Part shown: positions 44,184 through 56,226 of the stretch, in pieces
Position numbering within the stretch: position 1 is the first letter of the stretch
How the letters are laid out: each line of letters starts with the position of its first letter
Origin: Pisolithus tinctorius
Taxonomy: Eukaryota > Basidiomycota > Agaricomycetes > Boletales > Pisolithaceae
Direction: 5' to 3'
Length of the DNA stretch: 64,000 bases
Assembly: GCA_024663395.1 (NCBI GenBank)
Contig: JANFAH010000007.1
Span: forward strand, 1,054,001-1,118,000
Position numbers and translations under genes: made by a program
The notes under the pieces: model-generated
The model's database searches: none
Told to the model about the DNA's origin: nothing
What the model saw: the letters and a program-made list of their open reading frames with translations, nothing else

Positions 44184-46262
44184 TCAAGTTTTTCCCGTTT
44201 CCAGCGCAGTCAGCATCTCGATAGCAGCATCGGTTGCCGGTCGTTTACCCACTTGATACCCAAGACCCTCCGTTAGCCGTAATCTGACTCTGCGCGCATG
44301 CTCGACATCTTTTGCAAGAACAAATCCCCGCAGCACATTCGTAAAAATACCAAATAGGCCATCTGAAGAGGGCTGTTGTTGTTGTTGCAAATTACGATGA
44401 GAAACTTCTTCGCTTTTCCGCCTTGTCCCGTCCAGGTCCTCCGCGGTCTTCCCATATACCCCTTCATCTGGTGGATCTACGCCACTCCCACGCTCACCAG
44501 CCTCCAACTGATCGAGGACCCTCAGTGCAGTAGTGGCATCGCCACCTTGCGCATAGGCACGAGCGATCATACTCCATTGCACGATGCTAGGTTGGATCCC
44601 ATGGGCCACCATATCGGCCACTACTTGAACCGCACAATCCGGTCGTCCTCGGGACGCGTGGGCCTTGATAAAAGGAGAAAAGTGCGCCGAGTCGAACGAA
44701 GACGGAGAGAGCTCCAATGCAGGTTTGGAATGATGCCCCTCCGATACGTCCGGAGAACCTTCACCCAACGCGAGTTTAGTGTCCTCGCCAGCCCGTTTCG
44801 CGCTCTCCACGAGCTGTAGCAACAACCCATATAACCGTTTCCGCTCATGGGTTCCGGATACTGCCACGAGCGCTTCCCATACGAGAGCGGTATGAGAGCG
44901 CATGGGCCACAGTCGCTGCTTCAGGGGATATGGCGGAAAATGTACACGATAAGAAATACCAAATCCGAAACTCTTCGCATGCGGACGGATAGATTTTCCG
45001 GCAGAACCACGCAAAAGCGAAAGGACAGACTTTCGAGGTACACCGACTAGGTAGAAATACTTGGCGAAGGCAGCGAGCACGCGCAAGTGTTCTCTCCGCT
45101 CGCGGTGGTACAGCATTTCGGAGAGCACCCACGAAGCTGCTGATCTGGAGGATTGACGAAAGGCGAATTTTCGCAGAAGGGAAACGGTGTGGAATCTACC
45201 GCGCTCACAACAATCTGTGATAAAGGGGAGCAGAACATAAGGCGGGGGAGGTGTTGAAGAACGAAAAGCTTTCCGAAGTACCCGAAGTCGTGAAGGGAGG
45301 TCCCCGAGTTCGCCGGAAACTGCACTCACATCATGCTGAGGCGTCGAGTGGGAGGGGGCAGTGAGGTCTATTGAGAATGTAGGATAGAGAGTGCGGATCT
45401 CCGCTAAGGTATGCTGGTGGTTTGGGGTATGCTTAAGGACGGCCTGGAGTGTGTCATGTGAGATTGGAATTCTTCGTTCGCATGCGATTTTCACGAGACG
45501 CAAGGCAGCGTCCGTTCGACGGGCCAGTGCATGTTTCTTGATCGCCACGTTAAATGGGGCTTCCATGAGGGTCTCCGCTGACGGCCCACCCGAAGCAGCC
45601 GAGAGAGTTCTGCACCGTGTATCCAACGTTTGTAGGTAGCTCTCCGTTACCATAGGCGAGGTGTACTGCGCCAAGGTCGCAACCACCTGCAACACGCCGG
45701 CATTGGTGAAGTAGCCCTTGGCAGCCAGCACACAACCAAAACAATGTACGACGTCCAAATTGAGATGATCCATACTGCGAAAAATGTGCTGGCGGATGGC
45801 GTAGAAGGTGCATACCTGCTCGTCGCGATCCGGTACGAGGGACATCCAAGCTTGAAAGGCTTGTATTCGATCGCGAGGTTTCAGGTGTGGACGTCGTTCG
45901 CGAATGGCATTCAACGCTGCCTTTTGGTAGAGACTGTCGCGGGCAATGGGTATTCGGTGGGATATCATCTCTCGACGCAGCCTCTCAGCACCTCTGAAGT
46001 CACCTTTGCGTACCAGCGCTGCCAACGTGTCTGCAGACGAGAGTGGAGTGAATACCGGCGTGGCTGGCGTCGACATAGAACTGTATTCATCTGTCATATC
46101 TTCGAATACAGACAAGTCTGGTTGCGCCCGTGGATAAGGCATTGTCTCCACTTCGATGGAAGCCGGCGAAGGGCCTTGCAGAGCATCCCTGAAATGGCTG
46201 CGATGAGATCTCCACAGCGACAGCAGGTTAACCGGGATGTGGACGCGGACTGGACGGTACAT
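44184..46262 (-). CDS. Mitochondrial PPR-repeat protein
   Basis: 692 residues in one exon. It starts MYRPVRVHIPVNLLSLWRSH, a basic mitochondrial-type N-terminus. Helical-repeat motifs include ADTLAALVRKGDFRGAERLR, FGCVLAAKGYFTNAGVLQVV, NVAIKKHALARRTDAALRLV, and a classic PPR near residues 555-600: FSPFIKAHASRGRPDCAVQV then GIQPSIVQWSMIARAYAQGG and DATTALRVLDQLE. A final repeat reads IFTNVLRGFVLAKDVEHARR. It has a poly-Gln run (NNNLQQQQQ-like, about residue 620). PPR proteins bind organelle RNA. Divergence is too great to name a specific yeast factor. Confidence 0.85.
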   Translation of the reverse strand: MYRPVRVHIPVNLLSLWRSHRSHFRDALQGPSPASIEVETMPYPRAQPDLSVFEDMTDEYSSMSTPATPVFTPLSSADTLAALVRKGDFRGAERLRREMISHRIPIARDSLYQKAALNAIRERRPHLKPRDRIQAFQAWMSLVPDRDEQVCTFYAIRQHIFRSMDHLNLDVVHCFGCVLAAKGYFTNAGVLQVVATLAQYTSPMVTESYLQTLDTRCRTLSAASGGPSAETLMEAPFNVAIKKHALARRTDAALRLVKIACERRIPISHDTLQAVLKHTPNHQHTLAEIRTLYPTFSIDLTAPSHSTPQHDVSAVSGELGDLPSRLRVLRKAFRSSTPPPPYVLLPFITDCCERGRFHTVSLLRKFAFRQSSRSAASWVLSEMLYHRERREHLRVLAAFAKYFYLVGVPRKSVLSLLRGSAGKSIRPHAKSFGFGISYRVHFPPYPLKQRLWPMRSHTALVWEALVAVSGTHERKRLYGLLLQLVESAKRAGEDTKLALGEGSPDVSEGHHSKPALELSPSSFDSAHFSPFIKAHASRGRPDCAVQVVADMVAHGIQPSIVQWSMIARAYAQGGDATTALRVLDQLEAGERGSGVDPPDEGVYGKTAEDLDGTRRKSEEVSHRNLQQQQQPSSDGLFGIFTNVLRGFVLAKDVEHARRVRLRLTEGLGYQVGKRPATDAAIEMLTALETGKT

Positions 46263-46878
46263 GCTCAGCCGTGCCTAAAACTTCGCCTGTGTATGACCCT
46301 CCACCTGTTGAGTTGATGCAAGGAATTGGTCGGATGTGGAAGCCCAGTGTCATGCATGACTAGGTACAAGACACACCTCGCTTCGCTTCGGCAGTAGTCT
46401 TGTAGGGAACAGCTGTATTTCAAAAGACGTAGATGTAATTCTATAGATGAGGCTCTACGGTACTACTATTAGTAAGATGTTGCAGCAAAGCCAGCCGTGA
46501 GAAAAAAATAGGTTTGGCTCCGATAGTGGCAGCTGTTAAAAGTAGTAGTGATAGACGGGGGTAAGGGGAATGACCTGAATGGAAGGTGAAGTTGAATGTA
46601 ATGCAGGGGATGAGGATATTGTCAGATTGGTGCTGAATGTTACTGTTGCTGCTGCCTAGCATTTCATGTAGCGGTGATGAGAGGGTCAAGCAAGGTCCCC
46701 GTATGATAGCAGTAAGAATGTCTGGCAAAACGTATACAGCTTGTAAAGCAGGTACAACAGTATAAGCAAGAGGCCCTGAGGGCAAGGCTACACATTTCCA
46801 TCTGCCTAACTTACAACAACACTGCTGCTTCTTGGGTATTCATCGAAATCTCATCCATTCATGCTAATTGCACCGGTA
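46263..46878. other. Upstream region of the PPR gene
   Basis: 616 bp between the PPR start and the stop of the dioxygenase gene. No conserved coding sequence recognised. Confidence 0.4.
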
Positions 46879-48257
46879 TCACGCCGTTCTTTTCGATTCC
46901 GCATTCTTGGCTCGGTAAGATTTGAATTGTTCGTTCGTCAGCATGACGATCCTCAATCGCATGAGCTCGAAAGAGGCACCCGCAGGGAACCCTCGTTTGC
47001 GAGTTTCCCCTTCATCATCGATATGCTCCAATTTCTACGTGATAAGAGCACGTCAATAAAGAGCCCACACACGAAAATGCTTACATACAACTATAAGAGA
47101 TTTTTTGATCCCAAATACACTGTCACTTTGAATGTATTTGCAACCTTCCGGAAAGAATGCAGTGACAAGTTTGTGATATCCAGGTGCCTCTACCATGATA
47201 TGCAAGTGACTAGGACGCATATTGTGACGATTCATGGCAAGCAGAAGCTCGCTCACTGGTCCCTTGACATAAAATTAGCCGGCATACACAAAAAGCCGAG
47301 GGAACCAAACATACATCTCCGGGAATAGGATAAGGAGCTGGTACTACAGCACGGAAACCAAAACTTCCGTCGTTGGCGCATTGAAGACGTCCGCGACAAT
47401 CGGGGTGAGAGCGGTTGCTAAACTGCATGTCATAAAAGCCTATGTAAGAGTTCTGAGCGAGCCGTGTGTAAATATCATATCAAGGCACCTACCATCTGAG
47501 TCCGACTCCCACGTATCGATGATGGCCCCTGGTATCGGCACTCCTTCCGTAGTTACGACTTGGCCCTCGACATACATGTACTCTCCTTTGCCCTCGGATG
47601 CAATACCTTCACCGTTCGCAACTACGAATTTCGTTAGCCATGCCGTCGCGCCAAACGTCCACTCGTGCAACTCACTGTGTGCAGTATCGTCGGTGTAGAA
47701 AGGGCCGAGCAATGTGCTTTCAGTGGCGTTTCCTTCCACAGGATTATTAAGAGCATCAACCAAGGCCGAAACCCCAAGCACCGATGAGAGGGTATTCATT
47801 TCTGGACGAAAAGAAGTGTGCGTCTGCCCCACACGGGTCAGGAATTGGATGGCTGCCATCCACTCCTCTGTAGTGAGGCTGTGCAATTCGATGAGGATAC
47901 GGTTAGAATGGGTCCACACTGGCGATGACACCACTGACTCGGTTTCATTGACAAATCCGTGAAGGTGCTTGATGAGGGTTTGGAAGATGAACCTCAGCCG
48001 TCTAAGAGGGTGTGAAGTCCAGCAGCAGATATGTGCTTCAAAGCAGCTTACGGATTTGGTGTTGCCTCGGCAAGCTTGAGGACGTTGTCCGTTATGATGT
48101 CTGCTCGGTCAGGTATCTTGAAAGTAGATAAATACGATGTACTTAACGGTCAATCCTCTGGCGCACTCACCGGCAGGTCGAAGCGGGGAGGAATGCCATT
48201 CGACATGGCTTTGGCTGGTAAAGCCGGGGTGCTATCACTGCTTGCTTGTTCGGTCAT
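46879..48257 (-). CDS. Intradiol ring-cleavage dioxygenase (catechol/hydroxyquinol 1,2-dioxygenase type)
   Basis: Non-haem Fe(III) enzyme that opens catechol-type rings between the two hydroxyls. Six exons, about 330 residues: MTEQASSDSTPALPAKAMSN; IPDRADIITDNVLKLAEATP; HGFVNETESVVSSPVWTHSN, GQTHTSFRPEMNTLSSVLGV, STLLGPFYTDDTAHSEL, VEGQVVTTEGVPIPGAIIDT and WESDSDG; FYDMQFSNRSHPDCRGRLQC and AVVPAPYPIPGD; NRHNMRPSHLHIMVEAPGYH and PEGCKYIQSDSVFGIKKSL; HIDDEGETRKRGFPAGASFE with a stop at 46879. The expected iron ligands are all visible: Tyr in GPFYTDD, Tyr in GFYDMQ, and His-x-His in RPSHLHI. Lack of a signal peptide and the GxSALVDALNN region favour an intracellular hydroxyquinol dioxygenase. 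Confidence 0.92.
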
Positions 48258-48716
48258 GTTGGAAGTACTACGAAGGAGGACTTGTTGAATAGTCAAACCG
48301 ACTTTTCAACAAGGCTGGTAGTTTGCTGATAAGTCGGACCACAGACTGATAAGGCATAATAAACGCACCACAAACGGTCAAGAACCCGATTCATTAGCCA
48401 GGCGCTAACTTCGAGATGACCGCACCTCAACTTCGCTGTTCCACTCGCCAGCATTTTGAATTAGACAGTCCCGCAACACCTGTTGCGATAGCTCCATCAC
48501 CGCGTATAAGTATGCTCTGGACCCGCACGCCGCCTCGAATTGACATGTTGACACACAGGGGGCAATGCTCTTTTTAGCACTGACCAATCAGCAACATGAG
48601 CCATGGCCATGTATTATGGAGACCTTAGTAGACAATTCTACATACACGAAGCAGAGCAGGAGATGTAGTACACAACAGTCGCATATCAATAACCATAATC
48701 CCCTCACCTACTGAAT
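48258..48716. other. Upstream region of the dioxygenase gene
   Basis: 459 bp with no coding sequence recognised. It includes the short direct repeats CGACTTTTCAACAAGG and AAGTCGGACC. Presumably the dioxygenase promoter. Confidence 0.4.
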
Positions 48717-50838
48717 CTAACCTAACTGTGCAAGGTTGCCATCTGCAACTGGCCCCAAGTCTCCGTCCATCGTTGAATCTGCTGGCACGTCGCTGACAGC
48801 GGTGCCCTGTCCCGTCGTACCCAGATTCGCAGGAGCGTGTTTTCCAAGCTCAGCTTTGACACTATCCAGCATCCGCTTGAGGTTGACACGCTCGTTCACC
48901 AGTGCCATACGCGCACTCTCGAGGCTCTTGCGTTCTTCTTCTAGCAATTCTTCCAATTCTTCAAACGCCGTCATCTTCACTTCTAGTTTTGTCAACGTCA
49001 GTTTGATTAACGACGCCAGTGTACTCCGAATATGTGCATCTTCCGCTTCAGCGAGCTCCCCTGCTGCGCGTGCAGAAGATTTGAGAGCGAGACGTGCAGC
49101 ACGGACGGCATGCGAATGTGGAATCTTTGGATTACGCGACGGTGCAGCGGAATGGTCACCGGTCGCGCCATCCACTTGTGATGCAGTGGACGGGCCTGCC
49201 TCGGCTTGGCTGGATGTGTGAGGCATATCTTCTTCCATGGGAGCATCGCCTGCACTGGCTGTACTCCCTTTCTCACCATCCTTTTCATCCTCCTCCTTCT
49301 CCCCGTCCTTTACTTTGGAGGCACCGTCTGTCAGGGCATGCATCGCCGTTTTCGCTGCCTCGCTGGCCACGCTGGGGCTTACAACACCCGCTAGAAAGGC
49401 CACCACGCTCATGACAGGATTATCCGCCTGCTCGAATGGGATTCTTCCAAATCTCAAGGGCCCTTGGTCGCCTTCTGCGACAATATAGGGATCCTCGATG
49501 GGTAGTGACAAGAATTTACGAATGCACTGTTGGGCACTCCGCGTGCCAACGTGATCCTCGATTGCACCCCAATCATCATCGTACATTTCGATGCCCTCCA
49601 GCAGCAGCAACACCTCCTGATCGTTCCATTCCTCATCGCCGGCACCATGTCTGACGTTAGGTGGTGTGGCGGTAAGCTTAACAAAGTCACCGCTAAACAT
49701 TGTCGAGGGGAAACGCCCGTCGAGATAGCATGGAGGACAGAGCTCGAAATCCTTCACTTTCAGACTATGGTAGCGCACCGGGGTGCAGTCCGTGCCACAG
49801 GTGTCGCACTGGTAGGACACGTTACCGCGGGTACCAGCTGCAAGACCATTCGCAAGTGATGCAGCCTCACTGGGCTGAATTTCTCGGGACGCTTTGGCCG
49901 TGGTCTGGTATATGGAATTGCGAAGCTCAAGTGAAGCAGAGGTAGCATTAGGGCCAGATGCAGAAGCGACTAGAGGTTTTTGGGTCCCGTTGGCGGCGGG
50001 GTGCAGACTTGAGGGGCGGGTGCCAGGATGCAATGATTGGAGGCCACGGGGGGTGTCGAGGATGACGCGGAAATGTCCAGTGAATGGTGGTGCTAGTGCT
50101 GCAGGTCTTTGTTCAGGGTCGATCTGCATAAGAGGTAAGCAAACCGGGAGATGTTATCGAGGATCAGGGGGAACTCACCTGGTAGTTGATGAGACCCCAC
50201 TGCTCGAGGAATGCGTGTACTCGCATGATCGCACAGACGTCTCCGGCGAGATTGCGTCTGCATGCAGTCACAGTAAGGTATTCGGTAGGTCGTAATCTAT
50301 AGGTGTTGATCATAAAGTCACGGTATTCCTTGTAAATTGCGGGGGTCTTTGACCGGTTGCGGGAGTTGAAGAACTCGGGGAGAGCGCGTTTCTCGACTGG
50401 GTGGATGGTTGACATATCGAACCAGGCAGCATAGGACGGTATGATAACGTCGTGAGTCTGAGCGGCAAGGTATTTGCGGGCCTGCTCCTCGAGTTTCAAT
50501 CGCGTCGCTTCCAGAGCTGCAGGGTCTTCCTCGTCTGCTTCGTCGCCTGATTCAGCCTCCTCATCAGCAGCCTCGCCCATGGACACATCGTCTTCGCCTT
50601 CTCCCTCTCGTTGAACTCTCACAGTTCCACTGTTACCGCCCCCACCGTCCTCAACATTGTCCGGTATTGGTGCTAGATTACCGATGTCACCGCCTTGGAT
50701 GGGCTCGAGTTCTGCGCGTTTTCCTGGTGCATTTTCTGGATCTACAGGGGATGCATTTTGAGGTTGCAAAGGGGCCGTGAGCTTGATTCGTTTTGAGTCC
50801 GACGAGGAAGGTGAGCCGGCGCGTTTTGGCGAGTCCAT
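48717..50838 (-). CDS. SWI3/RSC8 (SMARCC-type) chromatin-remodelling subunit
   Basis: Scaffold subunit of SWI/SNF or RSC. Two exons, about 690 residues, start at ATG 50838. Order: basic/acidic N-terminus ([27 protein letters not shown]); SWIRM domain [67 protein letters not shown]; a ZZ-type zinc finger [16 protein letters not shown] with CPPCYLDG; a SANT domain [20 protein letters not shown] and [18 protein letters not shown]; an acidic region ([12 protein letters not shown]); and a C-terminal leucine-zipper coiled coil ([20 protein letters not shown]). All four modules are in the family order. Start sites of it and SmD1 are 176 bp apart. Confidence 0.94.
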
Positions 50839-51014
50839 GTCTTCGCAGCAAGTCTGTCTGTCTCTTTTGGACTCGGGAGTCAGTCAAACAGCCCTACGAC
50901 CAAACAATGTACAAACAATCCGTTTCGGGGTGTGCCAAATAGTAACAAACAGACCGCCGACAGTGTGACCACGTGACTCAATAACCGTTCCATCGCTCCC
51001 CCCCATCGCTCATC
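50839..51014. promoter_or_regulatory. Bidirectional promoter of SWI3/RSC8-like and SmD1 genes
   Basis: 176 bp between divergent ATGs; no TATA box seen. AACCAACCA-like pyrimidine-purine repeats are absent. Confidence 0.4.
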
Positions 51015-51593
51015 ATGAAGCTCGTCAGGTGAGTGTCATCTCATTAGTTTCTGCCCCGCCATCGATGTTCCATCCTAATCTCTCGCTTCAAACGCGAGAT
51101 TTATCCCATTTTTTTCTACTTTCTGGCGGGCGAACGACGACGTTACTGACAAACTACCTTCCAATCCTACAATCAGGTTTTTGATGAAATTGAACAATGA
51201 AACGGTAACCATCGAGCTCAAGAACGGGTCTGTCGTGCATGGAACGATCACAGGTGCCTTTGGTTACCGTATTTCCGATGCAATTTGCACTCAGACATAA
51301 AACGATCCATCCCCTCTCTAGGAGTCGACATGCAAATGAATACACATCTGAAAACCGTCAAGATGACTGCACGGAATCGGGACCCTACATCCCTCGATAC
51401 CCTCTCGATCCGAGGGAATAATATCCGCTACTTCATGCTCCCCGATGCTCTCCCATTAGACACCCTCCTCGTGGACGACGCACCAAAGCCGAAGGCGAGG
51501 AAGAAGGACGACACACGCGGCCGGGGTCGCGGAAGAGGGATAGATCGCGGCCGCCCGAGGGGGAGAGGTCGGGGACGTGGACGCGGTATATAG
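51015..51593 (+). CDS. SMD1: Small nuclear ribonucleoprotein Sm D1
   Basis: Core spliceosomal Sm ring protein. Three exons, about 120 residues: [71 protein letters not shown], then a C-terminal Arg-Gly tail ([20 protein letters not shown]). Sm1 and Sm2 motifs and the RG-dipeptide tail, a target of arginine methylation that promotes SMN-dependent assembly in animals, are both present. The first exon is only MKLVR (5 codons). Confidence 0.95.
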
Positions 51594-51830
51594 GGGTTGG
51601 CATCATCCGCAAACGCGGTCATCTATGGTCATGTCGGATCCTCACTCGTCCCCGCAATGTACATGCAAAAGTCGGCCCATCCGGTCAGCCTGTATTAGCT
51701 ACATTTTGTCAGTATACTCGTTTTATCTGTCATCTCTTCCTTTCCCACCTGTACGTTCATGCCACCGTGTCGTGTGCCCATCTGCTCGAAAGTTAAGAGT
51801 TGGAGTGGCTGTGTGTCTTTTCCGTACCGT

Positions 51831-53460
51831 ATGCTCTTCCGGCGACTCGCGTCAACGTCGGCGTGGACACTTCCCCCAACCATTCGTCAGATTTTATCCT
51901 CTGGCCATGACTCGGCGAACAAGGTGCAGTTGTGTGGATGGATTAAATCCGTGCGACGACAAAAAAATGTCACGTTTGCGGTCATCAGCGATGGAAGCTG
52001 TCCCACTGGGTTGCAGGCCGTCCTAAGCAACACCCTCAGCAGCCAACTCAAGCTTGGGTACGTTCGCATCATAGTTACAGTCTCGTTCTTACCTCATCTG
52101 GGCCCTCTCCTTTTAGCCTAACGAACGGCGCCAGCGTTCGCGTATCTGGTTCACTTGTCAACAGTCGAGGGACGGGTCAGGCAAAGGAGCTTCAAGTGGA
52201 TTCAATAGACGTGCTCGGAGAATGCAATCCAGAGGTTGGCTGTCATTTGGCCTCGGGCGTTCTCTCTTCTCATAGTCGGTCAGACGTATCCTATCCAGAA
52301 GCAGACGCTTTCCGTGGATTACCTGCGAGACCATGCTCATCTACGAGCTCGAACAGATACAAACGCTTCCATTTTGCGCCTGCGAGATTCCCTGACGAAA
52401 GTCATGCAGCGCTTTTATGAGGTGCTGCTCACTTTCTTCTAGCCCATCATTCGCAACCTATCTGATGTCACTTTAATAGAGGCATGATTTTTGCTATGTA
52501 CATACTCCCATTCTCACGTCGAGTGACTGCGAAGGCGCCGGAGAAACTTTCCGTGTGACGGCGTCTTCTGCTGTCCCCTCCCATGTCCCAGACCTTCTTG
52601 ACCCTTCTGACTCGCCCTCGTCGGAATTCTTCTCCAAGCCCGCCTATCTAACGGTATCATCCCAACTACACCTTGAAGCCCTCGCGTCATCACTTTCACG
52701 AGTGTACACCCTCTCACCTTGCTTTCGCGCCGAGAGGTCCCAGACTAGCCGACATCTCGCTGAGTTCTGGATGCTCGAGGCAGAGTGGACGTGGACACGA
52801 GAAGTCAATGATGTATGTCAACTCGTCGAAGCATGTCTCAAGGATGCCTTGGTTCTCGGGATCGGCGAAGAAGAACGGCGAGCGCTCGCGAAGGGGGTTC
52901 CTGACTACGACCAGAGGCTCCGATGTTTAGAGGATGCAGCGAGCTCTAAACCTTGGGTTCGATTGACCTACACCGAAGCCATCTTAGAGCTGGAGAAATA
53001 CGCGGCTGCAGCTGGACCTAAAGCTTCCACGTTCCAGTTCAAGCCTCAGTGGGGCTGCGCCCTTCAGAGCGAGCACGAACGGTGGCTAAGCGAGGTGCTC
53101 GTAAAAGGCCCGGTCTTCGTAACAGATTATCCAAGCTCTCTAAAACCATTCTACATGCGGACGAATGACGATGGCAAGTCAGTCGCCTGCTTTGACCTCC
53201 TGGTTCCGTATGTCGGCGAACTGGTGGGTGGATCGCTGAGAGAAGAGAGGTTGGATGTACTTTGCTCACGGATGAGTGCGCTTGGCATGGATACCGAGGG
53301 CGAGGAGTATAAATGGTACTTGGACCTGAGGAGGTTTGGGAGTGCACCTCATGGTGGATTTGGGTTAGGTTTTGAGAGGTTGATCAGCTGGGTGAGCGGC
53401 GTCGAGAACGTCCGGGAGTGTATTGCAATGCCGAGGTGGGCAAGAAGAATGTTACTCTAA
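51831..53460 (+). CDS. Mitochondrial asparaginyl-tRNA synthetase
   Basis: Class IIb aminoacyl-tRNA synthetase. The start MLFRRLASTSAWTLPPTIRQ is a mitochondrial presequence. Then an OB-fold anticodon domain (VQLCGWIKSVRRQKNVTFAV, SDGSCPTGLQAVLSN, ASVRVSGSLVNSRGTGQAKE) and the catalytic domain: DYLRDHAHLRARTDTNASIL, motif 2 CFRAERSQTSRHLAEFWMLE, and motif 3 GFGLGFERLISWVSGVENVR. The end is PRWARRMLL. About five exons. FRAE plus TSRHLAEFWMLEAE and the GLGFERL motif identify AsnRS rather than AspRS. The presequence and shorter body fit the mitochondrial (NARS2/SLM5) form. Confidence 0.92.
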
Positions 53461-53624
53461 TGACCACTCGCTCTACAAATGGCATCTAATTACATGAAAA
53501 TTTGGTTGACTAAAGGTCCGCATGCAGTGAGTGAACTGTACATGTAGTATGGAGTTCGCAGATTCGTCCGGTACAGTCCATGTGAAAAGGGTGCGCAGCA
53601 CGATTAGTAAAAGGAATGCCTAAG

Positions 53625-55327
53625 CTATGCAAGCTTCGCGAATCCAACTCGCGAGTTACCAACGTCAAAGACGGTGTACACATTTTGAAGGAAAACATCT
53701 CCTATAATATAGTAGTCTGTGGGACCGTTTATCTCCGAATCCGTAAAACCATGGAAAACAATCACCCACCACTACCTCCACCAGCCAAACCCGCGACACA
53801 ATTTGTCGAGTTGTCGGAAACCTGGCCGAGGTTGAAGGTCGAGGAAGAAACGGCGAATGCCTGTCCACCAAAGGTAATTGACGGAAGTATGGAGCCGATC
53901 GAGTCGCATGGAACTGATCGAGTGTTACATATGGTTTGCAATGATTCCTGATAGCTGTGTACGCAACGGACTTACCGCTCCAGACACCACTGCCAAGACT
54001 GGGGACAAGTTCAGCCCCAGGCACATCGGCATAATATTTCTGCGCATTATCGTCACTCGTTACGATCAGCGTCGTGCCTGTATCGATGATTGCTTCGGCG
54101 TAGCTTGTTGTGTTCGCTATCACCACATCGCCTGAGTTATTTAACCCTGGTCGCGTCAGCCCATCCATACGAATCTGCCAGTACGCTGCGAGGGACACAG
54201 AAACGTACACCATACTTGACTGGTTGTACATTTCCGTATCGGTGGCGCCAATCATCAACTCGCTCTTCCCGGAAACGGAGGAGAGGGTGATGCCAAACAG
54301 TGACTCTGGGACGGCACCGTCAGAAATTAACGTTTGGAAAACGGGTGGCTGTCCATAAACCGAGATTTGGGGAAACCCAAGGCCAAGGAGGCCATCGGTA
54401 TTGAAAGTAGGCGCTTGGAAATTGGCAGAATATGTCAGTGCTGCCCCAAGCGTCTGGTTTACTGCCTGAAGGGGATAATGCGTTACTACGGGGACTAGCT
54501 GAGCTAACGACCAATCGAACTACCTCGTATCCGCCGATGAGCACATCGTCGGAGTATAGCTCACCGACTGCGGTTGAACCATCTCCGTAAGTCAGAGAAA
54601 ACGTTTGATTAAGATTCACTGAGGTGGTTGACTGCGAGGGATCATAACGGTTGTGCCCGTCACATGTAGAGTTACATGATGCGGACGGGAGCAAAATGTC
54701 GGAGGAACCAGTGTCAAAAACGACTAGATAGCTTGAGACATATCTTCAAATGCATTAGAATGGTGATCTTACCTGTGAAGTTCTGAGGAGGCGACCCTAC
54801 GCTGATTGCGCCGATCCACATGTCCCCGTTCTCTTCTGCAAGGGAAATCGCACCAGGCACGCTCGAACTACGTGCTGCAACAGACTCTCTCGCAAAGCCA
54901 GGTAAGTTGGAGTATTCCTCGAGAGATGCTCGGCGTTTCCGCTCGGCTTCCCTTGATCGACGTGGGGGAACCGAGGGTGGTGCTAATGGATGGGACGACC
55001 CTGTATTTGATTGATAGGCAGTGAAAGTAGAACGATACTTCCTACGACAGTGATGAGCACTCTAAACACCGACAATATGAACGTCCCAATGGTTGATCCT
55101 ACCACATACTTGTCAGTCCATTTCAGGTGCGCCCTTAAGGATCTCGCATTCACGAGGCCTGGAGTAGGGTTGTCTCCAGAGCCAGATGACCCATGGGTAA
55201 CAGGCCAACTACGCTTCAAGGGCACGCGAACAGCATTCTTGCCCGAATCCAGATTCGCAGAGCTCAAGGATGGGAAAAGGATAAGTGTGAAAAGGAGAGT
55301 GGCGAACGACACGGTGGTTGGGTGCAT
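53625..55327 (-). CDS. Secreted pepsin-like aspartic protease
   Basis: A1-family aspartic endopeptidase. Start MHPTTVSFATLLFTLILFPS (signal peptide) at 55327, then a basic propeptide (VRVPLKRSW; RRSREAERKRRASLEEYSN). The mature part reads GDMWIGAISVGSPPQNF, the first catalytic motif VVFDTGSSDILLPSASC, FSLTYGDGSTAVGELYSDDV, DGLLGLGFPQISVYGQPPVF, the second catalytic motif EAIIDTGTTLIVTS, and the end GPTDYYIIGDVFLQNVYTVF, DVGNSRVGFAKLA with stop at 53625. About six or seven exons; the junction near 53740-53780 is not cleanly resolved. Both catalytic aspartates (DTGSS, DTGTT) are present. Role: extracellular protein degradation. Confidence 0.9.
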
Positions 55328-56226
55328 TATGGCAGGTGGCGCGCACTAAGAGAATGAGATGTTCGAGGTCGACACAGAGCAGCCAACTGTTGGATACAGA
55401 AGCGGACTGGGGACCATGGAAGAGAAGAACGGGCGTGCAAGTTCCGCAGCCGATTTATAGCTTGCATCGCAACCAAGGTCGGGGGGAGTTGATACGTAAA
55501 ATTCCAGGCGATTGTTACCCGAGTCAATCATTATTGCGCACGGAAGACCTTGGCTTACAGGTTTCGGCAACGTTCACGTCGCGGATCCCTCCCATGGAGG
55601 TGCCCCGGTCAGAGGAGACTACAAATAACACCGCCGAGAATGCTTGGATGCAACTCCGTAGCGGCCCTATGCTGTTCATGATAAACCACTACCACAACTT
55701 GGGGACAGTCGGAGAACGTACAAATAAAGGTCCCAACGCCGCATCCATCTTTTGTTCTGGGGACACGACGTCATGATACTCATTGTAGCACAACCAATCC
55801 AGGTCCAGTTTCCAAGTTGAGCTACCTTCCGGAATCATTCGCAGAATGGAGACTCAAGGCTTGGACATGCCTCGAACCCTCAAAGGACTGACACATGTCT
55901 AGCCCCCAGCCTCACACCCGGACGCCACCGTAGGTCATCTGGCCAACAATCGTTGAGGCCTCGAACGGCGTTTTCTTTCCGTGGGCCCCCTTTTCCCTTT
56001 CATATCCAACGGGGTGGTCACATTTTCGCCACGTTCCACTTTAGAAGGGCTCTTAAACGATGACAAGAGTCTGCATCGCCTATTCCTCGAGTAGAGACGC
56101 CATCCACAGCATACCTTCAACCTATCCCCGAGAAAACGGTCTGTACTGAACTGAGGTAAGAGACGGTATCCCGGCGATATCACCAGCACCCGTTCGCTGA
56201 CAGTACTCCGACCAAGCACCACCACA
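55328..56226. other. Intergenic between protease and GTPase genes
   Basis: 899 bp. No gene recognised; open frames here are unsupported by motifs. Holds the promoters of the divergent protease and GTPase genes. Confidence 0.4.
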